From Hericium rajendrae (Eukaryota > Basidiomycota > Agaricomycetes > Russulales > Hericiaceae): a stretch of DNA of 64,000 bases. This document shows, piece by piece, positions 1 through 8,850 of this stretch. Under the pieces are notes generated by a model that made no database searches, was not told the origin of the DNA, and saw nothing but the letters and a program-made list of their open reading frames with translations. How positions within the stretch are numbered: position 1 is the stretch's first letter; each line of letters opens with the position of its first letter. The position numbers were made by a program, and so were the translations under genes. Location: positions 1,922,001 through 1,986,000 of the forward strand of contig CM065886.1 of assembly GCA_033439255.1 (NCBI GenBank). The letters are read 5' to 3'.

Positions 1-2
1 GC

Positions 3-393
3 AACTTACGCGTGATGCGCGTCTGCTCGAGCGTGCACCAGCAAGTTATCTACACTGACGCGACTCATCATGATGTCCACGGAGGAACTACCATTCCTTC
101 CCTCGACTTTTGGTTCACCACCCCTCGAGCGGTTCAGCGCGACATCGTCTATGCTCAAGACCAAGCGCGCCGGACTATTCCTTTCGTCATCTACCACTGC
201 GAGAATCGAGACGCCTTGATTCCCGTCCCCCCCCATTGAAAAGAATTTGAATACCGTATGGCGAGGAGAAATACTGGTCTATCGCCGAGCACTCCACTCC
301 GACAAACTCATCAACCTACGCGTCGGGGAAGAGAAACTCGTATGGAAGGCAATTGAGAGGTTCGTTTTTCTACTGAGACCCTACCGCAGCTAA
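3..393 (+). pseudogene. Unrecognised coding-like stretch, 5' end outside window
   Basis: An open frame runs in from the window edge and closes at 239; coding-like sequence then continues in a second frame (about 236-393) after a run of C residues near 228-236. The run suggests either a slipped homopolymer in a decayed host gene or a sequencing error. The predicted residues (HHDVHGG, FWFTTPRAVQRD, then WRGEILVYRRALHSDKLINL) resemble no family I can name, though the short 'GxILVxxR' segment recalls agaricomycete lineage-specific hypothetical proteins. It lies on the same strand as the next three genes. I see no intron boundary that would explain the frame change. Function unknown. Confidence 0.4.
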
Positions 394-599
394 TGCCATC
401 AAGCAGCCTACTCCGCACCCTCGCCTGAATACGTCGGTTCTAAGTCTTCCCCCCAAAAACGAGAAACTGCGTAGTAGACAGAAATCTTATAAAAAAATAT
501 ATCACATGCTGTTCATCAACTTGTTCTGTGACGTGAGCGCTTGAACGATAGCACACCAGTGTGACTGTGACGATTCAACACTCTTTCTTCAACCGCTCT
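394..599 (+). promoter_or_regulatory. Intergenic region with TATA-like box upstream of R2-like gene
   Basis: The region between the stop of the upstream coding stretch and the ATG at 600 is AT-richer than its neighbours and holds a TATA-like run (TATAAAAAAATATATC) near 488-503, about 100 nt before the start codon. This is a plausible core promoter for the downstream gene; there is no direct evidence of a transcription start. Confidence 0.4.
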
Positions 600-1381
600 A
601 TGGATTTGACACCCTCCTTACTCAACAATGGTGCACGCCGCTTCGTTCTTTTCCCCATAATCGACGATAAGGTCCGTACTGCACAAATACTGTCCTGACT
701 TTCAATAATGTCAAACAGGTCTGGCGCCTGTACAAAACCGCACAAACCAACTTCTGCACCGCCGAATCCATCGTAACAGAAAGGGACGACCTACACCGCC
801 TGTCTTCTGCAATCCTCCAAGGTCTTGCACACTTCTCTATTGCCAACGGACCTCAATCAGCTACGTGCAACGTGTTGCAGGCAATGACATCGAAATTCGA
901 GTTAGCTGAAGCGAGGTGTATGCTGGGATTTCACGCCATGTCCGCCAACATACACGTCGAGACTGCTTGCAACCTGACGGAAGCGATCTGCCCCAACGTC
1001 GACATAAGATCCATTGTCTTCTCCGAGGCTACTTTGTCTCCACACACTATCAGGCTACATAACTGGATGACGACCGCCGACAACGAGAACGAGACAGCGT
1101 TCTTGCTAGCCTCAAAAATGCTCATCTACTACACAATACTGTTCTCCGGTCTCACGTTCATCACCACCAACGCTTCGCGGCCAACACTACGACTCTGGGC
1201 CGACAATTACAATACGCACATCTCGACACTGTCCAACTTCCTCAAGCATGTCATAGAAACTATACCCGACCCATCTAGTCAAAGCGCGCTACCAGCTCTG
1301 CTAGCGGAAGCGGTCTCCATGGAATTAGCTTTTGTGAAAGGTCAGACTATGTCCAACGCTACATATATGGACAGTACCTAA
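600..1381 (+). CDS. Divergent ribonucleotide reductase small-subunit (R2)-like protein, active-site residues lost
   Basis: Two exons, 600-671 and 719-1381, separated by a 47-nt GT-AG intron, give 244 residues in one phase. The N-terminus carries the class I R2 signature RFVLFPI, then VWRLYKTAQTNFCTAES, and residues around 87-105 match the R2 helix EARCxxGFxxxxxNIHxE. R2 normally supplies the di-iron/tyrosyl radical for dNTP synthesis. Here the helix-C iron-ligand Glu is Ala (SANIH instead of ENIH), the radical Tyr is Ala (HVETA), and in the second ligand pair the Glu is not conserved (NYNTH in place of DEGLH), while both His remain. The protein stops well short of the usual ~390 residues. It is therefore probably a non-catalytic paralog, comparable in logic to yeast Rnr4, or a decaying gene. 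The intron argues for a host gene rather than a viral one. The start was chosen because it is the first ATG of the exon that encodes the R2 N-terminal motif. Confidence 0.72.
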
Positions 1382-1424
1382 CGAATACGCAGATACATAC
1401 AAACCGACAATTTGTAAGGCACAT

Positions 1425-1685
1425 ATGCGGTCCATTCTATCCAACATAAATGACCTTGCGCACAACCTCGGCTCAACATTGCGCTTATCGTCTCAGAATA
1501 TTGTACGGCCGCGGCGTGCACATTTGCATCCACCCAAAAATCACGCCAACCGCGCGGACGTTTCAGTTCAGACGGATAGACCCTACCCACTGATTTTTGA
1601 CCGCTCTGAGTCCTTGTATGTAAATCCCTTGCCTTCACATCCCACAAGACTGACTCTCTCCAGTACGACTACAGATACCTTCTGA
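1425..1685 (+). CDS. Short open frame, doubtful gene
   Basis: An 86-codon frame between the R2-like gene and the next gene. Its product is rich in Ser, Arg, His and Pro with no recognisable motif. It lies 43 nt after the R2-like stop and 16 nt before the next ATG, so it could be a real small gene, a decayed C-terminal part of the R2-like gene, or chance. No intron pair clearly links it to either neighbour. Confidence 0.25.
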   Translation: MRSILSNINDLAHNLGSTLRLSSQNIVRPRRAHLHPPKNHANRADVSVQTDRPYPLIFDRSESLYVNPLPSHPTRLTLSSTTTDTF

Positions 1686-1701
1686 GATTTCACGCAACAG
1701 A

Positions 1702-2259
1702 ATGGTAAAACACATCTTATCTCTATCGTACAATACTCACCCAAATTTTCAGGACACCTTATGGAACGCGGTTGTCATCCACCCCAACTACCAGAACGAA
1801 TCACCTCTCTCGTCTAAGACGACATTCAACTCGTACTTTGACAGCGCAGCATTGTCTCTCGATTCCACTAGCTCTATCCCCACGTCTGAGATAGCGTCAT
1901 TACTCTGCGCTGGACCCTGTGTCAACATCGCCAACATCTATGACAGATCTCCGACGGTCTTCGACTGGTACTACTCCATTTTCGCCACGCACCCCGACCT
2001 CGCATACAATCAGCCCCTAAACACCATAGCCTCCATCGTTCGCCGCCAAAACTATCCACATATCCGTGGCCCGGCCGTCGTTATCAAAAACGGCCCGCTC
2101 GGCGGAAGATGGACTGCTGCCGACAATCTCAGTGCTAAAGCGGTTACTGATTGTCTCTGGTGGTATCATGCCTCCGGCATTGACGTCGATGCTGTACACG
2201 GCGAGCGGGAGCTGTTGCGTTTCGTTCAGAATTTGGAGAGCCGCGACTCTGTCTTGTAG
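1702..2259 (+). CDS. Uncharacterised 185-residue protein
   Basis: An uninterrupted, intronless frame with balanced composition and no low-complexity segments, which supports a real gene. I do not recognise the family. Visible features are an Asn/Tyr/Ser-rich N-terminal third, a central FDWYYSIFATHPDLAYN segment, and a C-terminal 'RGPAVVIKNGPLGGRW' stretch followed by an acidic/aromatic tail. There is no signal peptide, membrane helix or zinc-binding pattern. It sits on the same strand as the flanking R2-like and F-box-like genes with short spacers, a compact arrangement unlike the rest of the window. The ATG at 1702 is the first in frame. Confidence 0.55.
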   Translation: MVKHILSLSYNTHPNFQDTLWNAVVIHPNYQNESPLSSKTTFNSYFDSAALSLDSTSSIPTSEIASLLCAGPCVNIANIYDRSPTVFDWYYSIFATHPDLAYNQPLNTIASIVRRQNYPHIRGPAVVIKNGPLGGRWTAADNLSAKAVTDCLWWYHASGIDVDAVHGERELLRFVQNLESRDSVL

Positions 2260-2279
2260 TACCTAAGCGCATCTCAACA

Positions 2280-2351
2280 GAAAAGTAAAAGCATATAAAT
2301 GACTTTAATACATAGCCCAAACTGCGTGCATTTCACCCTTCTCTACTCATC
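2280..2351 (+). promoter_or_regulatory. Short TATA-containing spacer before F-box-like gene
   Basis: The 92-nt gap before the ATG at 2352 contains CATATAAATG near 2290-2299, followed by a pyrimidine-rich leader (CACCCTTCTCTACTCATC) directly before the start codon. This is a compact fungal promoter candidate, inferred from sequence only. Confidence 0.35.
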
Positions 2352-3233
2352 ATGCTATCCAGCATCAACCTCGATCTCCAGCGTACAATCTTATCGTTCT
2401 GCACTTACGAATCGCTCGCTGCACTGCGCGCGACATCTCGACACATGAGGACGCAGACAAATGCATACATACTGAGTGTATGGACCATCACACTCGCTTC
2501 CTTCTTCGCCAATCCCACCGCGTTCCGTGATCTGTTGGACGCCACGGGGTCCGTCGTCTCCGGTTCGCTCATTCTATGGATCATACTCCAGGGGTCCGCC
2601 TTTCGTACCTGGACGCCTAGCGACATGGATCTCTATGTCCCCATTCACGCCGCCATAACCGTGCTCGACTACCTCCATCGAACTGAGGGTTATGTCGCTT
2701 CCGCATGCGAACATGACCTTAGTGGACTTCCGCTTCGAGGATACGTTGGAGGAATAGCCTCCGTGATGAAACTACAGCATCCTACTCGCGGAACCCGGAT
2801 CGACGTCATCATCAGTGTCCGCTCTTCGGCAATCTTTCCACTCGCGTTTTTTTGGGGGACCCCAGTCATCAATTATTTCGCGGCGGACAGTTTGTGCATC
2901 TGCTACCCAACGTGGACACTCCGCGGGCAGGGTTGCTTGCGCCCAACGATCCACGGCGATCATCGCATAACCGAGTGCGCTGTCAAGTATCGTACACGCA
3001 GATTCGTGCTCGCCAACTTCACAGACACGGATGCCGACCACATTACCAGCAACTACTGTCCACACAGCTACAGACAAATGGGTGACAAACACTGCATGTC
3101 TATAAACTTCGTCGAGGGTGGAAGGCCTTTTGCCGCGCGATTTTGCGACGTGCGCTGGAGGTTCGGAGGACAGGAATGCACCAACTGCTCGCGCACATCC
3201 GACTATTCCATTTTGCTTATTCACAACATTTAA
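2352..3233 (+). CDS. F-box-like / nucleotidyltransferase-fold-like protein
   Basis: An intact 293-codon intronless gene. Residues about 3-42 (INLDLQRTILSFCTYESLAALRATSRHMR) look like an F-box-type helical N-terminus, a Skp1/cullin-ligase adaptor module. Residues about 66-100 read GSVVSGSLILWIIL...WTPSDMDLYVP, resembling the GS...(S/N)D(L/M)D core of a nucleotidyltransferase fold as found in expanded agaricomycete protein families. The remainder has several Cys/His but no clear zinc finger. I infer an agaricomycete-expanded family member of unknown substrate; the catalytic Asp pair is partly conserved (SDMDLY), so activity cannot be judged. It is the last gene of the compact cluster; the first ATG after the pyrimidine leader was taken as start. 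Confidence 0.6.
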   Translation: MLSSINLDLQRTILSFCTYESLAALRATSRHMRTQTNAYILSVWTITLASFFANPTAFRDLLDATGSVVSGSLILWIILQGSAFRTWTPSDMDLYVPIHAAITVLDYLHRTEGYVASACEHDLSGLPLRGYVGGIASVMKLQHPTRGTRIDVIISVRSSAIFPLAFFWGTPVINYFAADSLCICYPTWTLRGQGCLRPTIHGDHRITECAVKYRTRRFVLANFTDTDADHITSNYCPHSYRQMGDKHCMSINFVEGGRPFAARFCDVRWRFGGQECTNCSRTSDYSILLIHNI

Positions 3234-3528
3234 ACACATTCCATGTACTTCCATTAAATATTAGTCGACTGACCTCTTTACCATTTGAAATATTAGTCGG
3301 CTGCCACTTCTCTGCCATTTCGAGTTCTAACGACTTCAAAATTCACAGATCCTCCCTGAGGCCAATCATGGCCTGTACCCCTGTCTAACGAATACCTATG
3401 CTGCATCAACACAAATACACATGTCACAACATATAGCAACCCCCCCCCCCCCCTTCTCAAACCTACTATCAAACTGTCAGATAACACACGATCGCGAATC
3501 GGAGCCAGGGGATGCCCGAAGGGCCGTG
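3234..3528. other. Gene-free spacer with a poly-C run
   Basis: No coding signal. It contains a short near-repeat (TATTAGTCG at 3259 and 3291) and an uninterrupted run of C near 3440-3453, close to the left edge of the composite repeat that follows. The poly-C run may be unstable in sequencing. Confidence 0.5.
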
Positions 3529-4460
3529 GTATTACAAAATATCAAAAAAGTCTGGCACGAACTGGAATTGAACTTGCAAACTCAAGAGAACTCACACTTC
3601 ACCACCGAGTTTTGATTATGTAATCATCACATGATTACCACCATGGTACGGCCGTACCATGGTGAAGTGCTCATGTGATCACAACCATGGTACAGCCGTA
3701 CCATGATGAAGTGCTGCTACATTGGAGCTCATACTAAGACTGAATCTTTCAACAGTCATTAAATGATTTGATCACATAGTAGATTGCTATATAGTATATG
3801 TACTTATTGAGTATGCTCAATGTATACTAAAAATGATTGAGCAACATAGATCACAAAACTGAGTTTTTGTGTGAGTTCTGCATGAATTATAACACATAAA
3901 ATATGCCTAGAAAGCTATGAGTGAGTAGCATCCGATCCACTTGAGAACGAGTGAATCAGTGGAGAATTGACTGAGATAACTAAGAATCAAGCATACTAGG
4001 AGAAAAAATACAGAAGTACTTCGTGTTTTATGAGTTCTGCATGGATCAAGATGCATAAAATATGATTCGAAAGCTATAAATGAGTAGGATTTGATCCACT
4101 TGAGAATGAGTGAATCGGTGGAGAATTGACTGAGATAACTAAGAATCACGCATACTAGGAAAAAAAAATACAGAAATACTTTGCATTCTGCAAGATCTGC
4201 ATGGATCAAGATGCATAATATATGGCTAGAAAGCGATAGATGAGTAGATTCTGATGCATTTGAGAATGAGTGAATTGGTCAAGAACTGACCAAGTTACAG
4301 TAAACAAAGTGTAAAATAAAAAGTCTGGCCAGAGCTGGAATTGAACCTGCAAACTCGTCAGATTGAAGATGTGTGATTATATAAGCCAACTGCCTAATGG
4401 GCATAGTCATCGTTTGCATGTCGTTTTCACTATGAAAAGGCGGTATAGAGTAAACGATTC
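3529..4460 (-). repeat. tRNA-headed composite repeat, copy 1
   Basis: Duplicate of 50893-51977. On the minus strand it begins with a conserved AT-rich segment containing a GATTCCTTAGAATC palindrome, followed by a tRNA-3'-half-like segment with a perfect B box (GGTTCAATTCC, reverse of about 4335-4345), then about three diverged units of 150-160 bp that each carry 'gaaagc..ata..tgagtag' and 'gagaatgagtgaatcggt' blocks, then two hairpins, then a second tRNA-3'-half-like segment (about 3545-3580). It has no protein-coding capacity. It resembles a tRNA-derived retroposon whose body has been expanded by tandem units, but neither a poly-A tail nor a target duplication is visible. Confidence 0.6.
3641..3705. 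repeat. Pair of hairpins with CGGCCG-type core
   Basis: A perfect 22-bp palindrome at 3641-3662 (arms CCATGGTA / TACCATGG around CGGCCG) and a 20-bp near-copy at 3686-3705 (centre AGCC), separated by a TGATCAC-containing spacer. The same pair occurs at 51006-51070. Related hairpins with different arms but the same core lie at 26088, 26841, 35578 and 36331. Confidence 0.75.
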
Positions 4461-4531
4461 TAAGGAATCGTAAAGAGAAAAATCAAAAAAAGACAGACCA
4501 TCAAAGATAAGTAATTAGGACAATCCTGCAT

Positions 4532-5620
4532 TTAAGAATTAGCAAAACCTTTAAGATGATTGCGACGACCAGAAGCTGCTGCTGCTGAGGCATTAGGAGG
4601 TGCATCAGACTTGAGTGTCCGCAGATACTTAGCTAGATCACCCTTGATAAGCTCCCACTTCTCCTCTGTGATCTCTAATGCAATCTCGGCATAGTCTTCA
4701 CTTACACCACCCCAGAGTGATTCAGAGAAGTGACCAGTGATCCTAGCCTGCAGGACAGCATCATCATCATCAGGATCTGGCTGAAGCCACATGGTCAAAG
4801 CTCGCTCCACCTAAGAAAAAATTAGAAAAGCAGAAGAAAAAAAAATATAGACCATACTGCAGTTGCTGCAAGTGTCAAAGCACCCACAGGAATGGCTGTC
4901 TGCCAATTCTTCTCAGAAACAGTGTTGAGACGATTGAAGTGAGCATCTGCCACTGTGCGCAAAATCATCGGACTCATCCACATCTCACGAAGAACCTACA
5001 AATATAGAAATTAGCAAAACAACACTCAGAAGAATGAAAACATACCCCAGAACCATTTGGCCTCCTCTCCAATCCTGCAAACATGAAGGGCGCGATGGAA
5101 TCTTCACCTTGCATTGTCATGCCCAGCCAGTATGCAGCGAAAGCCTCCTTGCTACGCTTGGTCGCACTGGCCTTGTCGCTAGCCCAGTAAATATCGGAAA
5201 CTGCTTCGATCGCTTTGTTGCCAAACTCGGTCCTCCACTCGTACATTCTCTGCTTGAGCTATATCAAACACCATGTCAGCCAAGAAACAGAGAATGAAGA
5301 TACAACTTACCAAGAGAAAAACTTGATCTTGCTTTGAGAAAACATGAGGACAGTCAGGGAAGAGCTTGCCCCACAGCCTCTGTGCCTTTTTAATGAAGCG
5401 GGGATCATCCAGGTCCCAGATGTTGCTGCAACACCCCAGATAATCACGGTACATTACCATGTACTTCTTGCGCCACTTCCCAAGGACACCAGGTGGCAGA
5501 ACAGCATTTGTGATCCTGACGCTGCCTACCACAACACCTTCATCACCATCAGCATCAGAGCCCTCTTGAGGGACAGCATTTTCATCTGCAACAGTGTTCT
5601 AAAATGGACAAGAGTTAATA
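4532..5620 (-). CDS. C-terminal globular domain exons of gene-family member 1
   Basis: Four consecutive exons with good splice sites. The exon encoding VERALTMW is preceded by an AT-rich intron (about 4813-4856). Exon ends at about 5048 (GGGTATG) and 5311 (TTGGTAAGTTG, minus strand) are canonical. The encoded region aligns piece by piece with 56715-55641: KWRKKYMVMYRDYLG with RFSKTYVPRWHCYLG, AQRLWGKLFPDCPHVF with AQALWDDIFPDIPHTI, MYEWRTEFGNKAIEAVS with LYDWCSKFGSHAVAAVS, and VGALTLAATAVE with VGALTLATSAVE. Conservation of exon structure between two diverged copies is the main evidence that this is a genuine protein domain. Function unknown; all segments look soluble. Confidence 0.65.
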
Positions 5621-6869
5621 TAATAGCACAGACTTCAAATATGACTCACCGTATTGGCCTCATGGAGAGCAAATTGCTCTAAAGGTGTGCCGAAACTAAC
5701 CTTACGACGTTGTTGGTCCTGTCCTTGCCACTCTGTAGGTGAGGGTGCTACGCTGAGGGTCACGGAGCGCTGGCCATTGCGTGCCGTACTCAAACGTAAC
5801 ACTGATGGGCCCAGCGTGCAAGGAGGTTGCTGCTTAGAGCTTGAAGGACCAGCGGCTGTGCGTGATGCAGAATGGCCTGCACGTGAGGTAGAGTGGGCTG
5901 TGCATGATGCAGAAGGGCCTGCACGCGATGTAGAAGGTGCTGATGCAAAAGGGCCTGCACGCGATGTAGAAGGTGCTGGTGTACGAGGGGGCTGAGGAGG
6001 CTGCATGGCCCCAGTGCGAGCACCTGAAAGTGTAAGCGAAAAGTTGATATCGTCATCAGAAATAGGATCATCTTCTCCATAAGGAAGAATAGATTTGTCA
6101 TAATACTAAAAAAACTGTATTAGATATAAACATTTGATGACGGAACAAACTCACCTCGCTGTCCTCAACAGATGCAAGTTGAGAAGTCCTAGAGACCTCT
6201 AGGAGTTGGACGGGGTCGAGACGAGCCCATCTCATCGAAAGAGGTAGGCTCCGGTGCTGAGATGTCTGAGGCACGGCAGCGCTGGCCTCCTCGAGTCGAG
6301 CAGGAGGCAGGCTGGGGGGCTGCAGACAGGACTGTGGAATGGGAATTGTTGTTGTGTACATCACGGCCCTGTAAATTAGAAAGTAGACATGGTTAGTACA
6401 AAGAGACCAATGAGAAAGCAACTAATATGCACCTTTACTGGACCCTCGTCACCTGAAAACCCCTCCGTCTCGTCATTTCTGGATCCCTGGAACCCAGCCT
6501 TGTTGAGAGAGGTACGAGCACCATGCGGGTGGGATGCACGGGCCGACGAGGGGGCTGGAGTCGGGAAGTTATCCTCGTCGTACGAGGGAGCTGGATGTAC
6601 ATGACGAGAGTGACCTGCCTCATCGATAAAGGCAGGCGAAGGGCGTCTGGAATCCGCAGCACGGCGTTTAGAGCCTCCGCGTGTCGTGCTGGCTCCAAAC
6701 ATGCCCACATCATCGAAAGATGCAGGTGGAGAGGGTCTGATTTCGGGTCGTGGAGACTCCGCTGTATCGAGTCCATCACCTATGGAAATACGAAAAGAGT
6801 GAGATTTGTCCACTTCATTCAATGAGGTGAACAAGGTGTGGACAGACACGATATTACATGTTACTTACC

Positions 6870-8362
6870 ATAAGTATGGGAGTCCATCTCATCGGATGAG
6901 GCAGACGGACGGGACTTCGTAGCTGAAGAAACGGACAGGGTTGTGCCACGTTGCTGCTTGCTTGTGGGAGCAGCAACAGAATAAGAGATGTCCGCCTCGT
7001 TATACGAGGCAGACGGCTGGACGATGGAAACAAATTAATTACATACCATAAGACTGTTGTACTCCACGACTCGAAACAGATGTTTCAAGTCATGCAGCAT
7101 CAGGAAGGTTGACAACTTTCTGATTGACCTGATAATTTCTAACCCTACTGACAGCTCCTGATTGACCTGATCCACCTGAAAGCAATCTTAACAGGCAAAT
7201 ATCTGATCAAACTTTTACATTTAAGTAAAGACATTTATTGTCAGATATATAAGTTTGTAATCTCTAACTAATAGATATAACAAAATCTCTGATATCTGAA
7301 ATTTTCTAAATCTGAGAGTGTCTGACCTGAGAATTTTTTCAAATCTGGAGGTCAAATATCTGAAAATTATCTGCAACTGTCTGAGAGCATCTGATGGTGT
7401 CTGACACTGTCTGATCCATCTGACTGATATTTGACCTCCAGATTTGAAATCAGGCACTCTCAGATTTTCAAAAATTTCAGATATCAAAGATTTTGATATA
7501 TCTATTAGTTAGAGATTAAAAACTTATATATCTGACAATAAATGTCTTTTCTTGAATGTAAAAGTCTGATCAGATATTTGCTTCTCAAGATTGCTTTCAG
7601 GTGGATCAGGTGAATCAGAAGCTGTCAGTAGGGTTAGAAATTGTCAGGTCAATCAGAAAGTTGTCAACCTTCCTGATGAGTGTCCGCCTTATCGAATGAG
7701 GCAGACGGTCAGGACTTCGTGGCTGAGGCGATGGACACGGTCGTACCACGTTGCTTGCCTGTGATAGCAGCAACGTGATAAGATATGTCCACCTCATTAC
7801 ACGAGGCGGACAACTGGACAATTAAAACATAAGCATTAATTACTCACCATAAGTCCGTTGTAATCCACGACTCGAAATGTCCGTTTCGAGTCATGCAGTG
7901 TCCGCCTCGTCGAATAAGGCAGACGGTCGGGACTTCATAGCTGAGGTGACAGACACGGTCGTACCATGTTGCTGCTTGCCTGTGATAGTAGCAACGTGAT
8001 AAGATACATCCGCCTCATGTAACGAGGCGGACTGATAGCAAGGACAAACATATTTACTACTTACCGTAAGTACGGTGTACTTCACAACTCGAAACAGACG
8101 TTTCGAATCGCACAGTGTCTGCCTCGTTGAATAAGGCAGACGGTCGGGATTTCGTTGTGGTGGAGGGTGTGGGCATTGCTGCAGCATCTCGCTTTTTGCC
8201 TGTGTGAGCAGAAACTTGGTAAGGAATGTCCGCCTCGTCGAACGAGGCGGACGTGTGCGTGCCAGAGATAATAAACAGGCCAACTTACAACCTTGTTGGG
8301 AAGGTCCACAATTCGAAACGTTCGTTTCGAATCGTGAAGAATCCAAAGGCCCACCATTCTTC
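6870..8362 (-). repeat. Tandem exon array of about 215 bp units
   Basis: About six units, each consisting on the minus strand of an exon beginning in the RPSAxxDEAD segment, an intron with a GGTAAGT-type 5' splice site, and a second RPSA/DEAD-type half. Each unit contains imperfect palindromes: GTCCGCCTCGT / ACGAGGCGGAC-type pairs (near 6990, 7681, 7786, 7899, 8009, 8116, 8228) and ACTCGAAA / TTTCGAGT-type pairs (near 7060, 7870, 8090, 8310). One further unit lies beyond the LTR-flanked element at 13728-13875. The DNA palindromes encode the recurring S-x-x-DEAD peptide. Fold-back element 1 interrupts the array. The array belongs to the middle of the host gene described at 4532-16269. Confidence 0.65.
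7098..7678. mobile_element. CATCAG fold-back element 1 (581 bp)
   Basis: Long inverted repeat starting CATCAGGAAGGTTGACAAC and ending with its complement; flanked by a 2-bp AG duplication (7096-7097 / 7679-7680). The uninterrupted target (...CATGCAGTGTCCGCC...) is visible in neighbouring array units. It is almost the same sequence and exactly the same length as elements 5 and 6. The interior is made of TCTGA/TCAGA-rich imperfect palindrome. No coding capacity. Confidence 0.85.
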
Positions 8363-8363
8363 T

Positions 8364-8850
8364 TGTAACGGATGGTTTATAAGTTACTACTATAGTCTTC
8401 TACTTTCTTACTCTTTTTTACCTGGCTTACTTTTCGAGTTTTGCAGAGTTTCCTTATTAGGATAGCTGAGTTTGAATCATGTACTTAGAGCGGATTTCCT
8501 TATTGGGAATAAGCATCTATCTTGCCAACTCACCACCATCTGTCTGCTTTTGTCTCAGTCTCTGCTTGTTCTCCTCATATCTGAAAGGTTCTCTTGGGAT
8601 CCAACCCTCAAAGGAAGGTGTGTGGCCCCCAAAACCCTCATCAGGAGGTCTATATCTGCTGCTGGCCCTCAGAGGAGGTGCCAGCTCATCACTCATCTGC
8701 TTGGCTGCAGGACTGAGGCATCCTCGGTTCTGTTAGCTCTAGCTCGTGGACTCTCTCTAGGAGGTCTACGACACCTTTATACCCTCCTCACTCGCTCGCC
8801 TACCTTGGACTTCCCGGGCAGTAGCGGCTCGACCTCTATCGTCCGTTACA
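8364..8850 (+). repeat. 5' LTR of the LARD-like element
   Basis: 487 bp, TGTAACGG...CCGTTACA; the ends form a short inverted repeat. It is near identical to the LTR at 13025-13726 and serves as the empty-site reference for fold-back element 2. Promoter and polyadenylation signals would be expected here from family knowledge but are not individually visible. Confidence 0.8.

Noticed and set aside
600-3233. Endogenised large DNA virus segment (R2 genes are common in such viruses)
   Set aside because: The R2-like gene has a fungal-style 47-nt intron, its neighbour looks like an agaricomycete-expanded family, and no capsid, polymerase or packaging ATPase signature is present. Kept only as a remote alternative.
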